DNA from: JAPLDA01 sp043787975
GTDB lineage: Bacteria > Bacteroidota > Bacteroidia > AKYH767-A > 2013-40CM-41-45
Direction of reading: 5' to 3'
Length of the DNA: 64,000 nucleotides
NCBI GenBank assembly: GCA_043787975.1
Contig: JAYVUK010000064.1
Location: 1-64,000, forward strand
Shown here: positions 16,819-24,664 of the stretch, one piece after another
Layout of the letters: the number at the start of each line of letters is the position of its first letter
Position numbering within the stretch: the stretch's first letter is position 1
Notes under the pieces: generated by a model
What the model was told of the DNA's origin: nothing
Database searches by the model: none
Seen by the model: the letters and a program-made list of their open reading frames with translations, nothing else
Program-made: the position numbers and the translations under genes

Positions 16819-17817
16819 TTAGGGCTGGTTTACAGTTCCATGCAACACGAATTCCAAATGTGACGAAGATTTTAATCCTTCGGTTGTTTGTTGGTAAGCC
16901 TGGAAGAAAATAAATTTATTATTCTTTTCTATACCCGGGAAAAGTTGTCCGGTTATTTTCTGCAACGCGTCATTTTCTTTTTTTACAGCTGAGGTATCCA
17001 GGATGTTAATTTTTGTTCCATAAGTAATGACAGGAAAAATCCCTTCTTTCATAGGCAAGGGATGGATATTATAAATGGTTGGCTCAGACTTTAATTCAGC
17101 AATGAGGTTTGGAAAGCGGAAAACAGTATCTGCTTCATTCAATAATTTTCTTGTGAATTCTTTCATTTCATTGTCCTTGTCATATTGAAAGAATTGAAAA
17201 GCAGGAGCAATTGGTTTCCTGATGAGAGAAATTAAACTTGCAGCATCTATAATGTCTCCTTTCTCATATTTGCTTTTTGCTTCGTTGTAAATATCAATTG
17301 CGGTATTCCCAAAGTATGAATATCGTCCGACTCGTAACACATTTAATTTCCATCGGTCACCATAATGTCCGTAAATGCAGGTTATCAATAATTGACCATC
17401 TTCCACCTCATGCAGCAGCAGGGAAACATACGTCTCACTTGCATCAGCATCAAAATTGATTTTGTAAGCATGGTTACCATTATCCTTTTTATAGATGGTA
17501 TCTCTCACGGTATCAATCGAACTCTTTACGAAGCATTCATCAAAAACGGAATAACTTGTTGAATGCAGTGCCTCATGCATACGGATGGCAACACTGTCTA
17601 GGTCACTTCCGATTTGTTTAATAAGTTTGTCTGAAAAAAAATATTTTAATTTTTGAGAATTATTTTCAGCGATGGCAGCCAGGATACTATCGTTACAGGA
17701 CTTTATTTCATTTTTTACTTTTAACGGTATGTTATCGTTCCAATTTACCTGGCCCGATTGACAGCCGAACAGTAAAATGGATCCGATTAATAAAATGGCC
17801 GAGGAAATTTTTTTCAT
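16819..17817 (-). CDS. Hypothetical lipoprotein
   Basis: The 332-aa protein has a lipoprotein signal peptide (MKKISSAILLIGSILLFGC, lipobox LFGC). The mature part contains regions rich in Asp/Asn and Lys and no catalytic motif I recognise. It is likely periplasmic, anchored in the outer or inner membrane. It lies upstream of odhA on the same strand but has its own spacer of ~80 bp and is probably unrelated in function. It is divergent from the small barrel gene that follows. Confidence 0.7.
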   Translation of the reverse strand: MKKISSAILLIGSILLFGCQSGQVNWNDNIPLKVKNEIKSCNDSILAAIAENNSQKLKYFFSDKLIKQIGSDLDSVAIRMHEALHSTSYSVFDECFVKSSIDTVRDTIYKKDNGNHAYKINFDADASETYVSLLLHEVEDGQLLITCIYGHYGDRWKLNVLRVGRYSYFGNTAIDIYNEAKSKYEKGDIIDAASLISLIRKPIAPAFQFFQYDKDNEMKEFTRKLLNEADTVFRFPNLIAELKSEPTIYNIHPLPMKEGIFPVITYGTKINILDTSAVKKENDALQKITGQLFPGIEKNNKFIFFQAYQQTTEGLKSSSHLEFVLHGTVNQP

Positions 17818-17947
17818 GAGTATGAATTTTTAAGAAGGAGCAAATATATGATTCTGACCTGTTCAAAATTTTTTTAGCGAACGGTTTTGTATTCTTTATC
17901 ATCTTCCTAATATTGCACTCAGATTTACGATACTTAAACAAATTACC

Positions 17948-18517
17948 ATGAGAAATAAAATTCTATTTATTGCGGTTTCGGCAGCAGCTATTTTTTCTGC
18001 TTCATTTCATGACGTTGTTGCGCAGGAATTTAAAACAGGAGACAATGTATTAAGCCTTGGCCTTGGCCTTGGAAGTTCGATAGGAAACAGCGGTTATTCA
18101 TCGCAGACTCCTGGAATCAGTTTGCAATATGAACATGGACAATGGGATGTCGGTGGGCCCGGAGTGATTAGCTTGGGGGGGTATGTCGGATTTAAAAGTT
18201 TTAAATATGAATATTCTTATCCTGCTATTTATTCCGATAAATGGAGCTATACAGTAATTGGAATAAGGAGTGCCTATCATTTAAACATGATAAATGTTGA
18301 TCATTTGGATTTATACGGTGGGCTTATGCTTTCTGATAATATTTTAAGTTACACCTATGATGGACCTTCTCAATATAATGTTGGTAATTATGGAAGTTCC
18401 ATTGGTCTTTCCCTTTATATTGGAGGGCGTTATTACTTCTCTGATAACGGCGGTGCCTTTATGGAACTTGGATATGGAGTTTCCTATTTAACCATTGGTG
18501 GTCATTACAAATTCTAA
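17948..18517 (+). CDS. Small outer-membrane beta-barrel protein
   Basis: The 189-aa protein has a signal peptide ending VVAQ-E. The body is made of alternating Gly/aromatic strands (LSLGLGLGSSIG, GVISLGGYVGFK, GLSLYIGGRYYF) and ends in an aromatic residue (GHYKF), as outer-membrane barrels do. About eight strands fit the length. The role is unknown. A strong terminator follows. Confidence 0.75.
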   Translation: MRNKILFIAVSAAAIFSASFHDVVAQEFKTGDNVLSLGLGLGSSIGNSGYSSQTPGISLQYEHGQWDVGGPGVISLGGYVGFKSFKYEYSYPAIYSDKWSYTVIGIRSAYHLNMINVDHLDLYGGLMLSDNILSYTYDGPSQYNVGNYGSSIGLSLYIGGRYYFSDNGGAFMELGYGVSYLTIGGHYKF

Positions 18518-18533
18518 AAAAATCTATTCAATA

Positions 18534-18569
18534 AAAAAAGGGTTCAGAATTTTTTCTGAACCCTTTTTT
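18534..18569. terminator. Bidirectional terminator
   Basis: A perfect 8-bp stem (gggttcag 18540-18547, ctgaaccc 18556-18563) is flanked by A6-7 on the left and T6 on the right. It sits between the convergent barrel gene and korB and can stop transcription from both sides. Confidence 0.9.
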
Positions 18570-18589
18570 ATTGGAATGAAAACGATCGG

Positions 18590-19627
18590 TTAGTTAATCA
18601 TCCATGTTTCTCTTCCGCTGAGCAAAGCATCCAGGTTTCCTTCGCCTTTTTTTGCTGTCATCTGTTTGATTTGATCTGTCATGCGGTCTTCGTAACAATC
18701 ACGGTCTTCCACATAGAAAACTCCAAACGGACGTGGAAGATGATTTGGATTTTTCGGGTTGTCGAAAAAGCGAGATAAGATTCCCGCTTTCACTCGGTCA
18801 CGCTCATCGTGAATCCACAAATCGTTTGCGGATGCACCATTGGCGAGATCAACAATCACAGGAGTGAAACCGTCAAGCTTAATTCCTTTTTCATTTGTGT
18901 CGCCGAAGATCAGCGGCTTTCCGTTTTCCATGAAAAGTGTTTCATTTTTCTTGGAAGATTTCTCTGTGTACACTTCAAACGCTCCGTCATTAAATACATT
19001 ACAGTTCTGGTAAATCTCAACGAACGATGCACCTTTGTGATCGTTCGCACGTTTTAGAATTGCCTGCTGATGTTTCGGATCACGATCCATCGTACGCGCG
19101 AGGAATGTTGCATCAGCGCCCATGCACAAGGCAATCGGGTTGAATGGATGATCCACAGAACCCATCGGAGTACTCTTTGTTACTTTTCCTTCTTCCGAAG
19201 TCGGAGAATATTGTCCTTTTGTTAACCCGTAAATTTCATTGTTGAAAAGAAGAATGTTCAGATTGAAATTTCTGCGTAACAAATGAATCATGTGATTGCC
19301 ACCGATGGAAAGCCCGTCACCATCACCGGTTACCAACCAAATGCTGAGCTCAGGACGCGTCGCTTTCAACCCGCTGGCGACCGCTGTTGCGCGGCCGTGA
19401 ATGCTATGCATTCCGAATGTTTCCATGTAATATGGAAAACGTGAAGAGCAACCGATGCCGGAGATGAACACGATGTTCTCACGCGCAACTCCGATTTCAG
19501 GAATCATGGTTTGCGCTTGCTTCAATATAGAGTAATCACCGCAGCCCGGGCACCAGCGTACTTCCTGGTCGGTGACGAGATCTTTGGCGGTGAATTTTTC
19601 AGGAGTAGTGTTTGGAGTTGTTTCCAT
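18590..19627 (-). CDS. korB: 2-oxoacid:ferredoxin oxidoreductase beta subunit
   Basis: The 345-aa ThDP subunit of a KorAB-type enzyme interconverts 2-oxoglutarate (or another 2-oxoacid) with the acyl-CoA using ferredoxin. Visible motifs are WCPGCGDYSIL (residues ~26-36, cluster or ThDP region), SGIGCSSRFPYYM, the ThDP/Mg motif GDGDGLSIGGNH and NNEIYGLTKGQYSPTS. The size and absence of a separate delta ferredoxin subunit match the two-subunit Kor form. Its start is 2 bp after the korA stop, so expression is coupled. Confidence 0.93.
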   Translation of the reverse strand: METTPNTTPEKFTAKDLVTDQEVRWCPGCGDYSILKQAQTMIPEIGVARENIVFISGIGCSSRFPYYMETFGMHSIHGRATAVASGLKATRPELSIWLVTGDGDGLSIGGNHMIHLLRRNFNLNILLFNNEIYGLTKGQYSPTSEEGKVTKSTPMGSVDHPFNPIALCMGADATFLARTMDRDPKHQQAILKRANDHKGASFVEIYQNCNVFNDGAFEVYTEKSSKKNETLFMENGKPLIFGDTNEKGIKLDGFTPVIVDLANGASANDLWIHDERDRVKAGILSRFFDNPKNPNHLPRPFGVFYVEDRDCYEDRMTDQIKQMTAKKGEGNLDALLSGRETWMIN

Positions 19628-19629
19628 TT

Positions 19630-21477
19630 TTATTTTTTAAGTTTTGCTTCGATTGCACTGTAAATTTCTTCAGCAGTAAACGGCATTCCCTGTATTTTGT
19701 TCAGCCCTTCCGCAGGAATTAAATATTTATCACGAATCATCCGGATCAGCTGACCACTGTTCATTTCAGGAATGATGATGTGTTCGTAGTTGTAAAGAAC
19801 TTCACCAAGATTTTTCGGGAATGGTTTGATATAACGAATGTGTGCCTGCGAAACATCATATCCTTTTTCGCGAGCTTTAAGAACAGCACTCTTGATCGCT
19901 CCAAACGTAGAACCCCAGCCGAGAATCAGCAGCTTGCCTTTGTTTGTTCCGACTTCAATGGTTTGTTCAGGAATGTAGTCGGCAACTTTTTCAACTTTCG
20001 CTTCGCGCATGCGAACCATGAACTCGTGGTTCGCCGGTTCGTAGCTGATGTTGCCGGTTTCATGTTGCTTTTCAATTCCTCCGATGCGATGCTCCAATCC
20101 TTTCGTTCCAGGAATGGCCCACGGTCGTGAAAGTTTTTCATCGCGTTTATACGGAAGGAATTTATCGCCTGCATTTTTTTCTTTGATGAACTTCACTTTG
20201 ATTTCCTGGAGGTCAGCAGCTTTTGGAAACTGCCAAGGTTCCGCACCATTGGCGATGTAACCATCGGTGAGTAAAATAACAGGAGTCATGAATTCAATGG
20301 CGATACGGCATGCTTCATACACCATGTGGAAACAATCAGATGGAGTAGCGGCAGCAATCACCGGAATCGGTGATTCACCGTTGCGGCCAAACACAGCCTG
20401 GTTTAAATCGCTTTGTTCAGTTTTGGTTGGAAGTCCTGTTGATGGACCACCACGTTGTACATTCACAATGACAAGCGGGAGTTCAAGCATCAGTGCCAAT
20501 CCCATCGCTTCTGTTTTGAGCGCGATACCGGGACCGGAAGAAGCCGTCACTCCAAGCGCTCCACCGAAACTGGCACCAATGGAAGAACAGATCGCAGCAA
20601 TTTCATCTTCTGCCTGGAATGTTTTTACGCCGAAGTTTTTATGTTTCGACAACTCATGCAAAATATCGGAAGCTGGCGTGATTGGATAGGTTCCATAAAA
20701 TAACTGAAGCCCTGATTTTTTAGCTGCTGCAATCAAACCCAATGCTGTGGCCTGGTTACCCATGATGTTGCGGTAAATACCGGCCGGCATTTTTGCTGCG
20801 TTCACGGTATATCGAGTGGTAAACTCTTCCCGCGTATCTCCGAAGTTGTAACCGGCTTTCAACACTTTTAAATTGGCTTCAAGAATGTCCGGTTTCTTTC
20901 CGAACTTCTCATCCAAAAATTTCAAGGTGTGATCCATCGGGCGGTTGTACATCCAGTAAAGGAATCCCAACACGAACATATTTTTTGCACGGTCTATTTC
21001 TTTTGTTCCAAGCCCCGAACCGTCAAGTGCTGCACGGGTCATCTTGGTAACATCCATCTTGATGACGTTGTATCCTTCGAGTGAACCGTCTTCGAGTGCA
21101 CTTTTTCCATCAGCAACTCCGGCAAGACGAAGGTTCTTTGCGTCAAAACCATCGGTGTTCGCGATGATGATCCCGCTTTTCTTCAGGTGGCGGATGTTTG
21201 CTTTCAATGCGGCAGCATTCATGACGCAGAGCACATCGCAATAATCGCCGGGAGTAAAAATCTCCACGCTTCCAAAATGCAACTGGTATCCTGAAACGCC
21301 TGCAAGCGTTCCTTGCGGGGCACGAATCTCTGCCGGGAAATCCGGAAATGTGCTGAGGTCGTTTCCAAACAAAGCAGCGGTGTTGGTAAATTGTGTTCCC
21401 GTTAACTGCATTCCATCGCCCGAGTCTCCGGCAAATTTGATGATGACGTTTTCGAGGACTTCGTTATGTCTCTCCAT
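19630..21477 (-). CDS. korA: 2-oxoacid:ferredoxin oxidoreductase alpha subunit (gamma-alpha fusion)
   Basis: The 615-aa subunit combines an N-terminal gamma domain (IKFAGDSGDGMQLTGTQF, ~residues 13-30) with the alpha domain from ~230 (YGTYPITPASDILHEL, QAEDEIAA, ASSGPGIALKTEAMGLA). A C-terminal transketolase-C-like domain follows (LLILGWGSTFGAIK). With KorB it gives the cell a reduced-ferredoxin-linked route at the 2-oxoglutarate/succinyl-CoA node, in parallel with the NAD-linked OdhAB encoded 3 kb away. 2-Oxoisovalerate or pyruvate specificity cannot be excluded from sequence alone. Confidence 0.93.
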   Translation of the reverse strand: MERHNEVLENVIIKFAGDSGDGMQLTGTQFTNTAALFGNDLSTFPDFPAEIRAPQGTLAGVSGYQLHFGSVEIFTPGDYCDVLCVMNAAALKANIRHLKKSGIIIANTDGFDAKNLRLAGVADGKSALEDGSLEGYNVIKMDVTKMTRAALDGSGLGTKEIDRAKNMFVLGFLYWMYNRPMDHTLKFLDEKFGKKPDILEANLKVLKAGYNFGDTREEFTTRYTVNAAKMPAGIYRNIMGNQATALGLIAAAKKSGLQLFYGTYPITPASDILHELSKHKNFGVKTFQAEDEIAAICSSIGASFGGALGVTASSGPGIALKTEAMGLALMLELPLVIVNVQRGGPSTGLPTKTEQSDLNQAVFGRNGESPIPVIAAATPSDCFHMVYEACRIAIEFMTPVILLTDGYIANGAEPWQFPKAADLQEIKVKFIKEKNAGDKFLPYKRDEKLSRPWAIPGTKGLEHRIGGIEKQHETGNISYEPANHEFMVRMREAKVEKVADYIPEQTIEVGTNKGKLLILGWGSTFGAIKSAVLKAREKGYDVSQAHIRYIKPFPKNLGEVLYNYEHIIIPEMNSGQLIRMIRDKYLIPAEGLNKIQGMPFTAEEIYSAIEAKLKK

Positions 21478-21709
21478 TCTGTTAGTACTTAGTTAGTTAT
21501 TTTTAAAAATCACGCAAAGATAATGATTTCATTAAGCGCACGAGCGAGTAACTCTACTATTTATATGCAGTTTATGGATGATAAATTTAAAACCTTGGTC
21601 AATTTCCTTCATTGAAAATATCAAATTTACTTCTTTATTTGATCACCCAATTTTTTGAAACATTTAATCGGAGCATTGTTGCTTTGTTGTCCATTTATCA
21701 AGTGTTTTT

Positions 21710-22738
21710 ATGAGTTCACCCGGTAATAAATTTTTTTTCAAAAAGAATCTTTCTCCGTTTCTTGCTTTGGTGCTGATGATTGTTTCAGGCTTTGTTGTCT
21801 ATTATTTTTTCCCAAAGCCCGTTAAAATAATTACTGTGAATCCCAAAATTGAAATGATCCCCCAGAAAATGGAAATGCTTCGATTGAAAGATTATAAGTT
21901 TACTCATCCTCTTATGTTTGCTGATCTTCCAGCTGAGAATCCTGAATTGGCGGATCTGAAAGAAAAAATATCAGAAATAATTTCACATGACAAAGCATTA
22001 AACATGTTAACTGACATTTCCGTTTATTTCAGGAGATTGGATGACGGTTCGTGGTTTGTCATTAACGGAAGTAAGGCGTATTCGCCAGCCAGCCTGATGA
22101 AGGTGGCATTTCTTATTGCGATTCTGAAACAGTTAGCAACTGATCATGGTTTACTGAATAAGAAAGTATATTTTGGCAAACATATAGAGGTTGGTTTCAG
22201 TCAGAATATAAAAAGTTTTTCCCTGGCTGAAAATAAATTTTATACCATCAAAGAACTCCTTTACGATATGATTGCTTATTCTGACAATGATGCTTTGCTG
22301 ATGGTCGGAAGAAATATAAATCAAAAAATTTTTCAAAAACTTTTTTCAGATCTGGGTGTAACAGCACCTCCGACTGATCCTGCAAAAGGAGCAGACTATG
22401 TAGTTACAGTAATTGATTACTGCAAACTTTTCAGAATCCTTTATAACAGCGGGTATTTAACGGATGAAAATTCTGAGCTTGCATTAAGCATGCTTTCCAA
22501 GAGTACCTACCGTGGAGGACTTTTAAAAGACATCAGCCCCAATTTGCCGGTAGCACACAAGTTCGGTGAACGGGTAACAGCCAACTCTCAGCAATTGCAT
22601 GAGATCGGAATTTTTTACACCGAGCCGCAACCATACCTGTTGGGTGTCATGTCAGAAGGCGCTGATTTGAAGAAACTTTCAGACGTGCTGAGCCAGATTT
22701 CACAGGTTGTTTATGGCGATTATGCGAAAGGAAACTGA
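21710..22738 (+). CDS. Class A beta-lactamase-fold serine hydrolase, membrane anchored
   Basis: The 342-aa protein has an N-terminal transmembrane anchor (~13-34) without a cleavage site. The penicillin-recognising fold carries S128-L-M-K131 as the nucleophile pair, S191-D-N193 as the second motif, and K284-F-G286 in place of the usual KTG. The KFG variant and the anchor suggest a periplasmic cell-wall or peptide hydrolase rather than a classic resistance enzyme, but activity on beta-lactams is possible. The ATG at 21710 is the first good start. A hairpin terminator follows. Confidence 0.8.
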   Translation: MSSPGNKFFFKKNLSPFLALVLMIVSGFVVYYFFPKPVKIITVNPKIEMIPQKMEMLRLKDYKFTHPLMFADLPAENPELADLKEKISEIISHDKALNMLTDISVYFRRLDDGSWFVINGSKAYSPASLMKVAFLIAILKQLATDHGLLNKKVYFGKHIEVGFSQNIKSFSLAENKFYTIKELLYDMIAYSDNDALLMVGRNINQKIFQKLFSDLGVTAPPTDPAKGADYVVTVIDYCKLFRILYNSGYLTDENSELALSMLSKSTYRGGLLKDISPNLPVAHKFGERVTANSQQLHEIGIFYTEPQPYLLGVMSEGADLKKLSDVLSQISQVVYGDYAKGN

Positions 22739-22745
22739 TTTTTAT

Positions 22746-22784
22746 AGGTAAAAAGACGGTAGCCGTTTTTGTTTACCTTTTTTT
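22746..22784 (+). terminator. Terminator after the beta-lactamase-fold gene
   Basis: An imperfect stem (aggtaaaaagacgg facing ccgtttttgtttacct) is followed by a run of Ts to 22783, starting 8 bp after the stop codon. Confidence 0.7.
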
Positions 22785-22833
22785 GATTTCCGAAACGTAT
22801 CTTTCCTCCCAACATTATTTTGACGAATGCGTG

Positions 22834-23688
22834 ATGAATAATTCTGTGAGTAATAAATCGGTTGAAAGACTTCTTCATTCAATAAGATTTTTTTTGAAAA
22901 TTCAGTTACACCTTTTGGTTGTGCTGTTTTTTATTTCCGGTTGTGCGGATAAAAAAGAAAAGAAGGAGATTTTTTCGTTACCACATGTTTTGCTCCACAA
23001 CAATTCTTTTAAAGACAGTGTTTCTTGTTTTAGTGCAAATTATATTGAAGATGCTTCTACATTTTTTATCAGTAAATTTAAATTCACCGATACTGTACTG
23101 ATTGATAACGAAGGTGAGACAACACCATTTGCAGGAAATGATATGATTCAGGGTGACAGCGCCTACTTGCGGAACCTGCGTGATTCTATTTCTTCAGACG
23201 GGCTCCAGGTAATTCCCGATTATTCGGTTTCAATACCTGTTAACTGGACATCCGTTTTAAAGAACGGAATTTATTACCCGGTTTATGTGGTGAATGAAAC
23301 CAACTCGGATAAACTATTTAACGTGCGGGATCGTTATGTTTCCGCGATCCAGGAAGCGAAGGACAAAGGAACAATATGGAGACCGGTTGAATCAAAAAAA
23401 TTCGATTTTCTCGGTGGAGGAAAACGCTGGGCACTCATTTTACATCCGCATGAGTTTGCTTTATTTATAACAGCGAAATATGAAGGGCCATACAAAACAT
23501 TGATGCGTGTACGGATGAAAATTGGCGATGTGATTTACCTGTCAAAAGCATTTGAAGGCACTATTGATGAAAGGCAATTTCATTTTAATCCTGAATCCTA
23601 TCAATACAACGAGTACAAAAAGGATAAATCCATTTCAATAACGAGAAGATTTTTGGGCTCTGTTCCTGTTGAACCTGATAAGAAGTAA
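22834..23688 (+). CDS. Hypothetical lipoprotein
   Basis: From the ATG at 22834 the ~284-aa protein starts with a long signal peptide ending in the lipobox FISGC, followed by charged residues (ADKKEKKE). An earlier TTG (22783) would extend it into the terminator and is unlikely. The mature part has no motif I recognise; it contains an FDFLGGGKRWALIL segment and many Tyr/Asp residues. It is a periplasmic or outer-membrane lipoprotein of unknown role. Confidence 0.65.
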   Translation: MNNSVSNKSVERLLHSIRFFLKIQLHLLVVLFFISGCADKKEKKEIFSLPHVLLHNNSFKDSVSCFSANYIEDASTFFISKFKFTDTVLIDNEGETTPFAGNDMIQGDSAYLRNLRDSISSDGLQVIPDYSVSIPVNWTSVLKNGIYYPVYVVNETNSDKLFNVRDRYVSAIQEAKDKGTIWRPVESKKFDFLGGGKRWALILHPHEFALFITAKYEGPYKTLMRVRMKIGDVIYLSKAFEGTIDERQFHFNPESYQYNEYKKDKSISITRRFLGSVPVEPDKK

Positions 23689-23827
23689 TATTTATTCATT
23701 TTTGTTGTTGCTCTATTTGGTGCCTTTTAATTTGTTGAAATGTTTTGCGTGTTTTTTCCGTTTAATAAATTCCTTTTTCCTTATTTTTACTCGCGGAATA
23801 TTTGCCACTATAAAAATATCTTAACTC

Positions 23828-24652
23828 ATGTATAAAATCAAATTGATTAGCGGATTATTGTTTGTGATGCTGCTGAATGCGCAGCTTTCTTTCGCATTAA
23901 ATCCATCACGCGAATACAAAGTGAAACCTGAAAAATATGGAATGACTTACAAGGAGGAAAAAATTCCTACGAAGGATGGATTGGCTACGTTGAATGCCTG
24001 GTTCTTTGAGACCAGTAAGAAAACCACGAACTGGATGGTGATCAGCGGCAACGGTGATGGCAACATGGCGGATAACATAGAAATTGCCGGGCAATTTATT
24101 TCCGCAGGATGGAATGTATGCATGTATGACTACCGTGGTTATGGGTCCAGCAGCGAATTTCCTGTTGATCCCGATACCTATATCTATCCACAGTTTACCG
24201 TTGATTTTAATTCTGTGCTGGACTATTTGCGTAAATCACGGGCGATTACGAAGTTTGATTTGTTCGGACAGAATATTGGAGCCGGTATTTCGCTTGGAGT
24301 CGGATTAAACCGCCCGGAAACACGCAAAGTCATTGCCGATGGTCCGTGGACAAGCCTTGAGCAAATGAAGAAAAAGATGAAAGATAAAAAATCAAAGGAT
24401 GTTATCATTCCTTTTGGTTATGATAAAAATATGGAACCCATTTACGCCTGTGATAAAGCAAGGCCAACAGTGAGAGGGGTTATGATCATTGTTTCTCCTC
24501 AGGATGAAATGCTGAATCCGACTGATATGAAATTATTGAAATGTTCTACACAAACCTATGTGGTAACAAGCAGCCCTTCCAATGCTGAAAACTTTTCTAC
24601 CGATAAGAATGTTTATTTCGAAAAGGTGAGCAAGTTTTTGAATCAGTTCTGA
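23828..24652 (+). CDS. Exported alpha/beta-hydrolase-fold protein without catalytic triad
   Basis: The 274-aa protein has a signal peptide (residues 1-23, ending SFA). The fold is recognisable: WMVISGNGDGN as the oxyanion strand, MYDYRGYGSSSE (100-110), the nucleophile elbow FGQNIGAG (146-153) and IIVSPQDEML around the usual acid (D226). The nucleophile position is Asn149, not Ser, and the whole protein contains no histidine. It therefore looks like a pseudoenzyme, perhaps a binding protein. It lies 12 bp before the molybdoenzyme gene on the same strand, so co-transcription is likely. Confidence 0.75.
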   Translation: MYKIKLISGLLFVMLLNAQLSFALNPSREYKVKPEKYGMTYKEEKIPTKDGLATLNAWFFETSKKTTNWMVISGNGDGNMADNIEIAGQFISAGWNVCMYDYRGYGSSSEFPVDPDTYIYPQFTVDFNSVLDYLRKSRAITKFDLFGQNIGAGISLGVGLNRPETRKVIADGPWTSLEQMKKKMKDKKSKDVIIPFGYDKNMEPIYACDKARPTVRGVMIIVSPQDEMLNPTDMKLLKCSTQTYVVTSSPSNAENFSTDKNVYFEKVSKFLNQF

Positions 24653-24664
24653 TGAACAAAAAAA

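Noticed and set aside
21710..22738. Antibiotic-resistance beta-lactamase
   Set aside because: The KTG motif is KFG and the protein is membrane anchored, so a resistance role is not supported from sequence.
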